A stretch of 64,000 nt of DNA. Origin: Bacillus_BU sp051233475. Its GTDB lineage: Bacteria > Bacillota > Bacilli > Bacillales > Cytobacillaceae. The DNA is taken from positions 1 to 64,000 of the forward strand of contig NZ_JBKFGH010000004.1 in NCBI RefSeq assembly GCF_051233475.1, given 5' to 3'. Shown here piece after piece: positions 1 through 8,232 of the stretch. The notes under the pieces are model-generated. The model searched no databases. It had not been told where the DNA came from and saw only the letters and a list, made by a program, of their open reading frames with translations. The position numbers and the translations under genes are program-made. Position 1 is the stretch's first letter. Each line of letters opens with the position of its first letter.

Positions 1-79
1 CAGCTTCTCTACTTAGAGTTGCCCAAAATTAATACAATACAAATTTGGAGTGGGAGCCTTGACAGTTTCGTTCATATCA

Positions 80-145
80 GGAGGCTCCCGGACTCCCCCG
101 CTGGGTCGCTAAGCACCTGGAACGGAAATCAACAGCCAGATTTAA
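80..145 (-). repeat. Partial copy of ~180-bp palindromic intergenic repeat
   Basis: The segment from GGAGGCTCCCGGACTCCCCC to the CAACAGCCAGATTTAAC end matches one end of the elements at 41681-41857, 50824-51006 and 59745-59929. Only the terminal third is present, and the sequence to its left does not continue the element. Orientation is the same as the 59.7-kb copy. No coding capacity is supported; an open frame running over it is fortuitous. Confidence 0.7.
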
Positions 146-157
146 CATGGTCAAAAG

Positions 158-186
158 AAAAAAGCTGCTCAAAAAGCAGCTTTTTT
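158..186. terminator. Bidirectional intrinsic terminator
   Basis: A 12-bp perfect stem (AAAAAAGCTGCT / AGCAGCTTTTTT) with a CAAAA loop, U-rich on both strands. It can end a gene entering from the left of the window and also the small minus-strand ORF at 346-438. Confidence 0.85.
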
Positions 187-195
187 CTTTGTCTT

Positions 196-343
196 ACTGT
201 CCAGCTCCAGCGCCCAGCGCCTAGTGGACTTCGCCCACCTCCCTACGATAAGTCAACATCGAATCGCTATCGCTCTTCGTGTTTCCTTTATCTCAGTCGA
301 TGTGCTCCAGTCCTGTCGTGCGCTACCCGGGCGCTTCCACTTT
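196..343. repeat. GC-rich intergenic repeat-like block
   Basis: This GC-rich stretch (CCAGCTCCAGCGCC ... CCGGGCGCTTCCAC) is compositionally unlike its AT-rich surroundings. It resembles a dispersed intergenic element I recall from Bacillaceae genomes. It occurs once in this window, so its repeat status rests on recollection only. No gene is seen in it. Confidence 0.4.
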
Positions 344-345
344 TC

Positions 346-438
346 TTACTTATTAATCCCCGGTTTGTCATTATAACCAGCTGTAAAAATGGCAGATAAG
401 AATGCAAGTGTTACCCCAATGATTAAAATAGTACCCAT
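346..438 (-). CDS. Putative 30-aa single-pass membrane protein
   Basis: An ATG-initiated ORF encodes 30 residues: about 20 hydrophobic ones (MGTILIIGVTLAFLSAIFTA) followed by a short polar tail GYNDKPGINK. A GGGAGGG purine run lies 11 nt upstream of the ATG, somewhat far for a Bacillus RBS, and the bidirectional terminator at 158-186 lies downstream. The layout (one helix with a short charged tail) is typical of Bacillus small membrane proteins, many made in sporulation. I do not recognise a family. Translation is inferred, not shown. Confidence 0.5.
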   Translation of the reverse strand: MGTILIIGVTLAFLSAIFTAGYNDKPGINK

Positions 439-659
439 TCTAAAATGACCCTCCCATCCAATAAAGCAGTTTTCATCAAGCCCTATTATAGCCTATTCCA
501 ATCAAAGTGTGAATGAAATGTTCAAATATTTCATAATAATAAATATTCCATACAATAGTTTGTCCCTTCTTAGTCATTAGTATGGACTTTAGAAAGTGCA
601 TTATTGTTAGTTTTAATGGAAAAAAAAGAAAAAGTATCCCATCCCTTTTCTTGTGTTAG

Positions 660-688
660 GCATGTTCATTTGTTACTCGGCATAGGAT
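660..688 (+). promoter_or_regulatory. Putative SigE promoter of prkA
   Basis: GCATGTT (660-666) matches 6/7 of the SigE -35 consensus KMATATT. CATAGGAT (681-688) matches 6/8 of the -10 consensus CATACAHT, with the favoured 14-nt spacer. prkA of B. subtilis is known to be transcribed in the mother cell by SigE, which fits. Assignment is by eye. Confidence 0.5.
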
Positions 689-729
689 TATATTAGTCGT
701 CTCTGAAAATGCTAGTGGGGGAGGTCCTT

Positions 730-2625
730 ATGGATATATTAAAAAAAATTGAGAATTATCGTGTAGAGGAAGAGAAGTTAAAGTGGGAAGGGACGTTTGG
801 GGAGTATTTGGAGCTCGTTAAGGAAAAACCATGGGTTGCTCAATCTGCCCATTCCAGAGTTTATAATATGATTAAAGATGCAGGGGTTGAAGAGATCCGC
901 AACCGCAAACAGTATCAATTTTTCAGCAATCAGTTGTTTGGACTCGAGGAGCCTTTGGAAAGGCTGGTTGAGGAGTATTTTCATCCTGCAGCAAAGCGTT
1001 TGGACGTTAGGAAACGAATTTTGTTATTAATGGGACCAGTCAGTGGCGGAAAATCTACCTTAGTTACAATGCTAAAGCGGGGACTAGAAAAATATGCACG
1101 CACAGATCGAGGGGCGTTATTTGCGATTAAAGGATGCCCGATGCATGAAGACCCGCTTCATTTAATTCCACATCATTTACGGGATGACTTCCATGAAGAA
1201 TATGGAATTCGAATTGAAGGTAATTTATCCCCATTAAATATGATGCGTTTAGAGAAAGAGTATGGCGGACGCATTGAGGATGTTCTGGTTGAACGAATTT
1301 TCTTCTCAGAAGATAAGCGGGTGGGGATAGGAACATTTAGTCCATCTGATCCAAAGTCACAAGATATCGCCGACTTAACAGGAAGCATTGATTTTTCAAC
1401 AATCGCTGAATTTGGTTCTGAGTCAGACCCGAGAGCCTATCGGTTTGACGGAGAGCTTAACAAAGCTAATCGCGGAATGATGGAATTTCAGGAGATGCTA
1501 AAGTGTGATGAAAAGTTCCTTTGGCATTTGCTTTCGTTAACCCAAGAAGGAAATTTCAAGGCCGGAAGATTTGCGCTCATCAGTGCTGATGAATTAATTG
1601 TTGCCCACACGAACGAAACGGAGTATCGCTCCTTCATATCCAATAAAAAGAATGAGGCCCTTCATTCGAGGATTATTGTTATGCCGATTCCATATAATCT
1701 TAAAGTCACCCAGGAAGAGAAAATTTATGAAAAGATGATCCATGAAAGTGATGTAGCCGATGTTCATATCGCGCCACATACATTAAAGGTTGCTGCGATG
1801 TTTACGATTTTAACCCGGTTGAAAGAGCCGAAAAAAGGCGATATTGATTTAATAAAGAAGATGCGCCTATATGATGGTGAGAATGTCGAAGGCTTTAATT
1901 CAGCGGATTTGGCAGAATTAAAGAAGGAGTTTCCTGATGAAGGGATGAGCGGAATTGATCCGCGCTATGTCATTAATCGAATTTCCTCTACGATCATTCG
2001 AAAAGAAATTCCTTCGATTAATGCTCTGGATGTTTTACGTTCATTAAAAGAGGGGCTTGATCAGCATCCTTCAATTACCGCCGAATTAAAGGAACGGTAT
2101 TTAAACTTTATTTCTTTAGCTCGCAAGGAATATGATGATATTGCTAAGAAGGAAGTTCAGAAAGCTTTTGTGTATTCTTATGAAGAATCAGCCAAGACGT
2201 TAATGGATAATTATTTAGACAATGTTGAAGCTTATTGTAATAAAGCGAAGCTTCGTGATGCTTTGACCGGTGAAGAAATCAATCCTGATGAAAAATTAAT
2301 GCGTTCTATTGAAGAACAGATTGGCATTTCTGAAAATGCGAAGAAAGCGTTCCGAGAGGAAATTTTAATTCGAATTTCTGCGTATGCTCGTAAAGGAAAA
2401 CGGTTTGATTATAATTCGCATGATCGTCTCCGGGAAGCGATCCAGAAGAAACTGTTTGCTGATTTAAAAGATGTTGTGAAAATTACTACATCTTCTAAGA
2501 CCCCAGATGAGCAGCAATTAAAGAAAATTAATGAAGTGGTCGCAAGATTAGTTGATGAACACGGCTATAATTCAACTTCTGCAAATGAATTACTGCGTTA
2601 TGTTGGAAGCTTGTTAAACCGATAA
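730..2625 (+). CDS. prkA: PrkA family serine protein kinase / AAA+ protease-like protein
   Basis: The 631-aa product begins MDILKKIENYRVEEEKLKW and has the usual PrkA length. The N-terminal AAA+ domain carries a Walker A, GPVSGGKSTL, near residue 110. The C-terminal half is the PrkA kinase-like domain. The start at 730 follows GGGGGAGGTCCTT; an upstream in-frame ATG at 709 lacks this RBS. PrkA acts in sporulation in B. subtilis and corresponds to YeaG of E. coli, which works with YeaH (YhbH) and YcgB (SpoVR). All three homologues are in this window, at 0.7, 9.2 and 55.6 kb. In B. subtilis prkA and yhbH are neighbours; here 6.5 kb lies between them. Confidence 0.95.
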   Translation: MDILKKIENYRVEEEKLKWEGTFGEYLELVKEKPWVAQSAHSRVYNMIKDAGVEEIRNRKQYQFFSNQLFGLEEPLERLVEEYFHPAAKRLDVRKRILLLMGPVSGGKSTLVTMLKRGLEKYARTDRGALFAIKGCPMHEDPLHLIPHHLRDDFHEEYGIRIEGNLSPLNMMRLEKEYGGRIEDVLVERIFFSEDKRVGIGTFSPSDPKSQDIADLTGSIDFSTIAEFGSESDPRAYRFDGELNKANRGMMEFQEMLKCDEKFLWHLLSLTQEGNFKAGRFALISADELIVAHTNETEYRSFISNKKNEALHSRIIVMPIPYNLKVTQEEKIYEKMIHESDVADVHIAPHTLKVAAMFTILTRLKEPKKGDIDLIKKMRLYDGENVEGFNSADLAELKKEFPDEGMSGIDPRYVINRISSTIIRKEIPSINALDVLRSLKEGLDQHPSITAELKERYLNFISLARKEYDDIAKKEVQKAFVYSYEESAKTLMDNYLDNVEAYCNKAKLRDALTGEEINPDEKLMRSIEEQIGISENAKKAFREEILIRISAYARKGKRFDYNSHDRLREAIQKKLFADLKDVVKITTSSKTPDEQQLKKINEVVARLVDEHGYNSTSANELLRYVGSLLNR

Positions 2626-2632
2626 TCACCTG

Positions 2633-2670
2633 TGCAAAAAGGCTAGCTGTTGAAAGCTAGCCTTTTTGCA
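2633..2670. terminator. Bidirectional terminator between prkA and the convergent gene
   Basis: Perfect 15-bp inverted repeat TGCAAAAAGGCTAGC / GCTAGCCTTTTTGCA with an 8-nt loop, 8 nt after the prkA stop and just beyond the stop of the minus-strand gene. Confidence 0.9.
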
Positions 2671-2676
2671 CTTAGC

Positions 2677-2955
2677 TTATTTTTCTTTTTCCTTAAGATC
2701 TATCTTTTTGCAGCCCACATACAGACAGGAGTAAATTTCTAAACCTTGCTTTGCTTTCGCTAGACCCTTTAAATAGGGAGAAACTAAATCCTTAAAATCC
2801 TCTCCCACTCCTTCTTCCTCTAAAATCCCATAAACAAACAGTTTTTTTTCCTCAAAAAGAAAAGCTACATTACCAACGGCTTTATTGGACGAGTCCACAA
2901 CATTTAAAACTTGAAATGTAGGTGCAATTACTTCAGGTGAAAAATAAATTTGCAT
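2677..2955 (-). CDS. Hypothetical protein, 92 aa
   Basis: Small soluble protein with no signal peptide or membrane segment, two cysteines near the end (YSCLYVGCKKID) and a lysine-rich tail. I do not recognise a family. It lies 14 bp downstream of the MFS gene on the same strand and is probably cotranscribed with it, ending at the shared terminator at 2633-2670. The start ATG follows AAGGGGTTGATCGCAA. No function can be assigned; association with the exporter is from position only. Confidence 0.7.
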   Translation of the reverse strand: MQIYFSPEVIAPTFQVLNVVDSSNKAVGNVAFLFEEKKLFVYGILEEEGVGEDFKDLVSPYLKGLAKAKQGLEIYSCLYVGCKKIDLKEKEK

Positions 2956-2969
2956 TTGCGATCAACCCC

Positions 2970-4214
2970 TTAGGAGAACTGTAATTTTTCAAATAATGTA
3001 TCACTATTTTCAGATGGTTTTTTCTTTTTAACATGTATGAGTGTTAGACATAATAGCCCGGCAAAAAGTGTCAGACCTGCAGTGGTTAGAAACATGCCGG
3101 TTCTGGACCAGTCCATTAATTTACTGAATATTGGCGGACCAATTGCCACTCCCAGAAACCGAACTGATCCATAAAGCGAGGTAACGAACCCACGCCGATC
3201 GGTGGGAACAGAGCCAGTGATAAAGCTATTAATGCACGGAAGCACTAAACCAGTACCAATACTGCTTATGACAAGGACTGAAAAGAACGGAACTAATTTT
3301 TTGAAGAAAATTAGCGATGCAAAGGATGCTGTCATTAGCAACAACCCTAATACGATGAGCGATTTCATTAGGCCCATTTTCTTTCCAATTTTACTTCCGG
3401 TGATATAAGATGTTGTTGTCATGAACAGCAATGGTATCGCTAAAATACCCCCTTTAGGGATTCCATCAATTTGATAATCTTTTTCAAGAATGTCGGAGAT
3501 GTAAAAGAGGATCCCGAACAGTGTAAACAGGCAAGTTGCCCCCGTGAAATAGGCGGCAAAAAGCCAACGACCTTCATTTTTAAAAACAGAAACTAGCCCT
3601 TTGACGTACTTACCTAATGGAGGGGGCTCTTTTTTTGCTTTCTTTTCTTTAATAAAAAAGATCGTTAATAAAATAGAAGCAAGACAGAAGATTGGAAACG
3701 CAAAAAATGCAGCGTACCAAAATAAAAGAGCAAATAATGAGCCAAGAATTGGGCTTATGACCTTGCCGAAACCGTTTGAAGCTTCAACTAGTCCCAGAAC
3801 GCGGCTTTGCTCGGCCCCTTTGAATAAATCCCCAGTTAAGGCCATTGCAATTGGAGCGGTGCCGGCTGCGCCAATTCCCTGCATAATTCTCCCTGCCAAA
3901 ATCCACATGTATGAATTAGAAAACCACGCAGCAGCTGCACCTGCCAGAAGCCCACCGCTCCCATATAAAATAAGGGCGGGAATAATAATGGCTTTTCGTG
4001 AAAAACGGTCAGATAAATACCCTAGTATTGGGATCGAGACTGCGGCTGCAATAGAAAAAACCGAAATTACCAGACTTACTTTAAATTGGGAGACATCCAG
4101 CACTGTTTTCATTTTTGGGAGAATGGGTATTAACATTGAATTTCCCAAAACGAGAATCATGGGAATGGAACCTATTGCTAATATCGTCAACCCATTTGGT
4201 TTTTGCTTTGACAA
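2970..4214 (-). CDS. MFS transporter, DHA1-type drug/metabolite exporter
   Basis: 414 aa with 12 predicted hydrophobic segments. The MFS motif A region between TM2 and TM3 reads GYLSDRFSRK. TM4-TM5 carries GRIMQGIGAAGTAP, typical of the DHA1 H+ antiporter group, and a conserved GSVPTDRRGFVTSLYGS stretch lies in the C-terminal half. Substrate unknown. Family resemblance is to B. subtilis YitG/YmfD-like exporters (from memory); yitG lies in the sulfolactate region of B. subtilis, so export of a metabolite of the neighbouring divergent operon is a possibility but unproven. Confidence 0.85.
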   Translation of the reverse strand: MSKQKPNGLTILAIGSIPMILVLGNSMLIPILPKMKTVLDVSQFKVSLVISVFSIAAAVSIPILGYLSDRFSRKAIIIPALILYGSGGLLAGAAAAWFSNSYMWILAGRIMQGIGAAGTAPIAMALTGDLFKGAEQSRVLGLVEASNGFGKVISPILGSLFALLFWYAAFFAFPIFCLASILLTIFFIKEKKAKKEPPPLGKYVKGLVSVFKNEGRWLFAAYFTGATCLFTLFGILFYISDILEKDYQIDGIPKGGILAIPLLFMTTTSYITGSKIGKKMGLMKSLIVLGLLLMTASFASLIFFKKLVPFFSVLVISSIGTGLVLPCINSFITGSVPTDRRGFVTSLYGSVRFLGVAIGPPIFSKLMDWSRTGMFLTTAGLTLFAGLLCLTLIHVKKKKPSENSDTLFEKLQFS

Positions 4215-4380
4215 GGAAAGTCACCCCTAACTGAAAAATGAAAGCTTTTCTATTGTTTGAAAGGGGCAGACAGATTATTCATGGTCAGTTGCCTAATTTG
4301 GGTGGAGAGAGCCCAAAAATTACACATTTACCCACTTTCTGAATACTCTATCCTAGAATATTGAGGAGGCGTTTTCCCTA

Positions 4381-5148
4381 ATGGATTTTTTAGACTTGCC
4401 AAAAAGAACTTCAGGTCAAAGAGATTTTGGATTAACTTCGATTGTAGATTTTGGTACTCCGATGGGAGAGCTTAAGTATATATTGGATGATTATTCCACC
4501 ATGATTGATATCGCAAAAATTGGCATTGGAACGGCCTATGTAACACCGAATATTCAAGACAAAATAGCTCTATATAAGAAATACGAAATTAAACCTTATT
4601 GTGGCGGTACCCTTTTTGAAAAATGCGTCCTTCAGCAAAAAATCACGGAATATATTCAGTTCTTAAAGTCTTTAGGAATTGAATGGGTCGAAGTATCGAA
4701 CGGTACATTAGATATTTCCCTCGCAGAGCGCCTCTCCCTTATTTCTCTATTTAAAAAAGAATTTCATGTAATTGCAGAGGTTGGTTCAAAAGATTGTAAT
4801 AAAGATATCCCGATTTCTAAATGGAAGGAAGAAGTTTCTGCGCTCCTTGAAGCAGGTTGTGAATATGTCATAACAGAAGGAAGAGATTCCGGAACTTCGG
4901 GAATATATGAAAAAAATGGTGACATTAAAAATGATCTAATTAAGGATTTGGTCCAAGATATAGATTATAAAAAGATTATCTTTGAAGCGCCAACGGCAAA
5001 ACATCAAATGTATTTTATTCAACAAATTGGTCCAAATGTCAATTTAGGCAATGTAAAGCTTCAGGATGTTTTAGTACTGGAGGCACAGCGGCAAGGGCTA
5101 AGAAGTGAAACCTTTTATTTGGAGGATCGTGAATGCACATTACTTTGA
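4381..5148 (+). CDS. yitD: Phosphosulfolactate synthase (ComA family, YitD-like)
   Basis: 255-aa TIM-barrel protein matching the ComA family: FGLTSIVDFGTPMG near the N terminus, DIAKIGIGTAY, KPYCGGTLFEKC, GIEWVEVSNGT and EAGCEYVITEGRDSG. The family joins sulfite to phosphoenolpyruvate, giving (R)-2-phospho-3-sulfolactate. In Bacillus this leads to sulfolactate, a spore constituent; in methanogens to coenzyme M. The ATG follows a GAGGAGGCG RBS. It is the first gene of an operon that supplies sulfite through APS/PAPS reduction. The next gene overlaps it by 16 nt, suggesting translational coupling. In B. subtilis the neighbour is yitC (ComB phosphatase), which is absent here. Confidence 0.9.
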   Translation: MDFLDLPKRTSGQRDFGLTSIVDFGTPMGELKYILDDYSTMIDIAKIGIGTAYVTPNIQDKIALYKKYEIKPYCGGTLFEKCVLQQKITEYIQFLKSLGIEWVEVSNGTLDISLAERLSLISLFKKEFHVIAEVGSKDCNKDIPISKWKEEVSALLEAGCEYVITEGRDSGTSGIYEKNGDIKNDLIKDLVQDIDYKKIIFEAPTAKHQMYFIQQIGPNVNLGNVKLQDVLVLEAQRQGLRSETFYLEDRECTLL

Positions 5149-5660
5149 TACGCCATCTCCCGACTGAATGGAATATAAAGGAGAAACTTCAGGGCAGAAA
5201 GGACATTGTTATTGCAAATCTAACCGAAGACTACGAAAAAAAAATTCGTGAAAATAAGCAACAATTAGTGAAACTGGCCCCTTTTGATCTTGTGTTGGCG
5301 AGCACTTTAAAGCGGACTCATCAAACAGCACACATATATGGATATAAACCGGAAACAGAGCAATTATTGGATGAACTCGATTTTGGGCCATTTGAAGGGG
5401 CAGCAAAGAAAAAACTAATTGAGGTTTATGGAGATAAGTGGATTGAAAACCCGAAAGAACTTACTTTAGGTGAGAGCCTTATCAACCTTGAAGGTCGCAT
5501 TACCTCATTTATAGATAAATATGCCGATTTTTCTAGCATATTAGCATTCGGGCATGGAGCCTGGATTAGGGCAATTGTATCTTACTTCCATTATGGTGAC
5601 ATTAACATGATGAATAAAATCATCGTGGAAAACAATCAATGTATTACTATACATTTTTGA
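5133..5660 (+). CDS. Histidine phosphatase family protein, possible phosphosulfolactate phosphatase
   Basis: 175 aa, phosphoglycerate-mutase-like fold. The catalytic RH motif is in LIRHLPTEWN (His8), with LASTLKRTHQTA for phosphate-binding Arg, the acidic LDELDFGPFEG segment, and the second catalytic His in AFGHGAWIRA. RHL replaces the common RHG. It starts inside the end of the phosphosulfolactate synthase gene and precedes cysH, the slot where ComB (an unrelated Mg-dependent phosphatase) is expected. I infer dephosphorylation of 2-phosphosulfolactate; a generic phosphatase role remains possible. Confidence 0.85.
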   Translation: MHITLIRHLPTEWNIKEKLQGRKDIVIANLTEDYEKKIRENKQQLVKLAPFDLVLASTLKRTHQTAHIYGYKPETEQLLDELDFGPFEGAAKKKLIEVYGDKWIENPKELTLGESLINLEGRITSFIDKYADFSSILAFGHGAWIRAIVSYFHYGDINMMNKIIVENNQCITIHF

Positions 5661-5697
5661 TTTTTACAGAGAAAGATGAGTGAGGGGGAGGGTTCGT

Positions 5698-6414
5698 TTG
5701 TCCGGGGTATTAACATATGAGAATTGGAATGAACAGAAGGTTACGGAAGTTCTTAACGAGAATCAGGATTATTTCGATATATTGAAATGGGCGTTTCAAG
5801 AATATAAAGAGGATATCATTTATTCCTGCAGCTTTGGTGCAGAAGGAATCGTATTAATTGATTTGATTTCTAAAATTTCCAAGGATGCAAAGATTGTATT
5901 CCTTGATACAGGGCTACATTTTCCGGAAACGTATGAGCTTATCGAGAAAGTGAGGGCTGTTTACCCCACCCTGCAAATAAAAATCGTAAAACCTAAGATG
6001 GGTTTAGATGAACAGTCAAAATGGTATGGTGATGAGCTCTGGAAAGATAACCCCAATTTGTGTTGTCACATGCGGAAAATCGTTCCGTTAACAGAAGCTT
6101 TAGAAGGGGCAAAGGCCTGGATCTCCGGATTAAGGCGGGAACAATCACCATCTAGAAGTAAAACAGCTTATATTAACAAAGATACTAAATTCCAAAAAGT
6201 AAAAATTTGTCCTTTGATTCATTGGACTTGGGATGATGTATTAAATTACATCCATTTAAATCAGCTTCCTTATAATCCTTTACATGATCGAGGGTATCCT
6301 AGCATAGGCTGTCACCCCTGTACTACGCCTGTATCCAAAACCGAGGATGGTCGTGCCGGGAGGTGGGCAGGTCATAATAAGACAGAATGCGGACTGCATG
6401 TAAATGACAAATAA
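5698..6414 (+). CDS. cysH: Adenylyl-sulfate / phosphoadenylyl-sulfate reductase
   Basis: 238 aa from a TTG start placed 6 nt after AGGGGGAGGG; the in-frame GTG at 5680 lacks an RBS. The PAPS-reductase fold opens with YSCSFGAEG (PP-loop). Two cysteine pairs, LCCHMRK and IGCHPC, can hold a [4Fe-4S] cluster, as in APS-type enzymes including B. subtilis CysH. The catalytic Cys is in the C-terminal ECGLH motif. It reduces APS (or PAPS) to sulfite using thioredoxin. Sulfite is the co-substrate of the phosphosulfolactate synthase two genes upstream, so this copy probably serves sulfolactate rather than, or besides, cysteine synthesis. Confidence 0.93.
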   Translation: MSGVLTYENWNEQKVTEVLNENQDYFDILKWAFQEYKEDIIYSCSFGAEGIVLIDLISKISKDAKIVFLDTGLHFPETYELIEKVRAVYPTLQIKIVKPKMGLDEQSKWYGDELWKDNPNLCCHMRKIVPLTEALEGAKAWISGLRREQSPSRSKTAYINKDTKFQKVKICPLIHWTWDDVLNYIHLNQLPYNPLHDRGYPSIGCHPCTTPVSKTEDGRAGRWAGHNKTECGLHVNDK

Positions 6415-6449
6415 ACGAAGAATCGGGTATACAATGGGAGGAAAGAACG

Positions 6450-7607
6450 GTGAGTGTCAATCAACCACATGGAGGCAAACTTATTCAACGTATTGACCTG
6501 TTACAAACAGCAGATCTTTCACTAAAAAATGTTGAACTGGATAATTTGGAATTGAGTGATTTGGAATTAATCGCTAACGGAGGATACAGCCCTTTACAAG
6601 GGTTTATGGGTAAGGCAGATTATGACTCTGTCGTGATGAAAATGCGGCTGGCAAATGGGATACCTTGGTCGATCCCAATCACTTTGGCAATTGATAAAGT
6701 GAAAGCAACCGAGCTGGCCATAGGAGAGAAGATTAACCTTGTTTCTAATGGGACTGTTTATGGGGTTATGAAGGTAGAGGATATGTATATCCCTGATAAA
6801 AAACTTGAAGCAGAAATGGTTTATCGTACTACAGACCTTGCTCACCCTGGGGTAAAAAAACTTTTTGACCGAAATCCAGTCTATATCGGCGGTCCAATCA
6901 CATTAATTAATCTTCCGGAAAAAGGGCAGTTTGAGGCATATCATTTAACACCAAAACAAACGAGGAAGATTTTCTCTGAGATGGGGTGGAAGACGGTTGT
7001 TGGCTTTCAAACACGGAATCCCGTTCATCGGGCCCACGAATACATTCAAAAATCGGCTTTGGAATTGGTTGACGGTTTATTTTTGAATCCGCTGGTGGGG
7101 GAAACAAAGTCAGATGATATACCGAGTGAGATCCGGATGAAGAGTTATCAAGTATTGCTTGAAAATTATTATCCGAAGCACCGTGTATTCATGTCCGTTT
7201 TTCCAGCAGCGATGCGATATGCAGGGCCAAGAGAAGCGATTTTTCATGCGATTGTTCGAAAGAATTTTGGCTGTACTCATTTTATCGTTGGGCGTGATCA
7301 TGCTGGGGTAGGAAATTATTATGGAACGTATGATGCACAAACGATTTTTAGTTATTACAGTAAAGATGAGTTAGGAATTCAACCGCTGTTCTTTGAGCAT
7401 AGCTTCTATTGTAAAAAGTGTGAGAACATGGCATCAGAAAAAACCTGTCCACATGACAAGCAGCATCACGTCATTTTATCGGGAACGAAGGTACGAGGCA
7501 TGTTGAAAAACGGTGAGCTTCCGCCAAAGGAGTTTAGCCGCCCTGAAGTCATCGAAATACTGATTGAGGGAATGCAAGAAGTTTATATTAAAGATTTAAG
7601 GGTGTAG
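6450..7607 (+). CDS. sat: Sulfate adenylyltransferase (ATP sulfurylase)
   Basis: 385 aa, monofunctional bacterial/archaeal Sat length. ATP-binding motifs are QTRNPVHRAHEY (about residue 190) and GRDHAGVGNYYG (about 290). A zinc-binding CKKCENMASEKTCPH segment lies near 325. A GTG start follows GGGAGGAAAG. It converts sulfate and ATP to APS and PPi. It is 3 bp from the APS kinase gene and downstream of cysH, forming the activation branch of the sulfur operon. Confidence 0.95.
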   Translation: MSVNQPHGGKLIQRIDLLQTADLSLKNVELDNLELSDLELIANGGYSPLQGFMGKADYDSVVMKMRLANGIPWSIPITLAIDKVKATELAIGEKINLVSNGTVYGVMKVEDMYIPDKKLEAEMVYRTTDLAHPGVKKLFDRNPVYIGGPITLINLPEKGQFEAYHLTPKQTRKIFSEMGWKTVVGFQTRNPVHRAHEYIQKSALELVDGLFLNPLVGETKSDDIPSEIRMKSYQVLLENYYPKHRVFMSVFPAAMRYAGPREAIFHAIVRKNFGCTHFIVGRDHAGVGNYYGTYDAQTIFSYYSKDELGIQPLFFEHSFYCKKCENMASEKTCPHDKQHHVILSGTKVRGMLKNGELPPKEFSRPEVIEILIEGMQEVYIKDLRV

Positions 7608-7610
7608 CAG

Positions 7611-8210
7611 ATGGGGACTCAGAACAATATTACTTGGCACAAAACGACTGTTGCAAAGAAAGACCGCCACCACTTAAATGGACATAAGAGCTGTGTCCTA
7701 TGGTTTACCGGATTGTCAGGATCAGGAAAGTCTACTTTGGCAAATGCAGTAGATCATGAACTATTTAGCCAAGGTTATCATAGTTATGTATTAGATGGGG
7801 ACAACATTCGCCATGGCTTGAACCGTGACTTGAGTTTTGGGAAAGCGGATCGCAAGGAAAACATACGGAGAATCGGCGAGGTAGCAAAGCTGTTTGTTGA
7901 TAGCGGTATAATTGTTTCTTCAGCGTTTATTTCTCCGTTCCGAGAGGATCGTGAACTGGTCCGGAAGATGTTTGCAGCGGATGAATTTATTGAAATTTAT
8001 TTAAACTGCCCTATCCAAATTTGCGAATACCGCGATCCGAAAGGACTATACAAAAAAGCACGACAGGGCAAAATCGAGGATTTTACCGGAATATCTTCCC
8101 CATATGAGATTCCAGACAGTCCAGAAATCATCATCGAAACAAATAATATGACGATTGAGCATTCTGTCAAACAAATTTTATCCTATTTAAAAGGAAAGAA
8201 GATCCTCTAG
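7611..8210 (+). CDS. cysC: Adenylyl-sulfate kinase (APS kinase)
   Basis: 199 aa. P-loop GLSGSGKST near residue 35, DGDNIRHGLNRDLSF for APS binding, and DPKGLYKKARQGKI(E)DFTGI in the lid region, all diagnostic of CysC. It phosphorylates APS to PAPS. It ends the operon that runs 4381-8210; a hairpin terminator overlaps its stop codon. The B. subtilis counterpart set yisZ-yitA-yitB-yitC-yitD has the same content in a different order (recollection), with ComB where this organism has a histidine phosphatase. Confidence 0.95.
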   Translation: MGTQNNITWHKTTVAKKDRHHLNGHKSCVLWFTGLSGSGKSTLANAVDHELFSQGYHSYVLDGDNIRHGLNRDLSFGKADRKENIRRIGEVAKLFVDSGIIVSSAFISPFREDRELVRKMFAADEFIEIYLNCPIQICEYRDPKGLYKKARQGKIEDFTGISSPYEIPDSPEIIIETNNMTIEHSVKQILSYLKGKKIL

Positions 8211-8228
8211 CAAGGGGATTTTCTTTCC
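8193..8228. terminator. Bidirectional terminator after cysC
   Basis: The imperfect inverted repeat GGAAAGAAGATCCTC / GGGGATTTTCTTTCC has G-U pairs and a short loop spanning the cysC stop codon. It serves cysC and the convergent YitT-family gene. Confidence 0.7.
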
Positions 8229-8232
8229 TTCA

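Noticed and set aside
19..399. 126-codon plus-strand open frame at the left end
   Set aside because: It runs across a repeat fragment, an intrinsic terminator and a GC-rich intergenic block; composition and lack of an RBS mark it as fortuitous.
3601..4230. 209-codon plus-strand frame opposite the MFS gene
   Set aside because: It is the antisense shadow of a clear 12-helix transporter and has no recognisable protein features.
4215..4380. SAM riboswitch or T-box before the sulfur operon
   Set aside because: Only a short TTTGGG/GCCCAAA hairpin is visible; there is no multi-helix core or terminator preceding the start.
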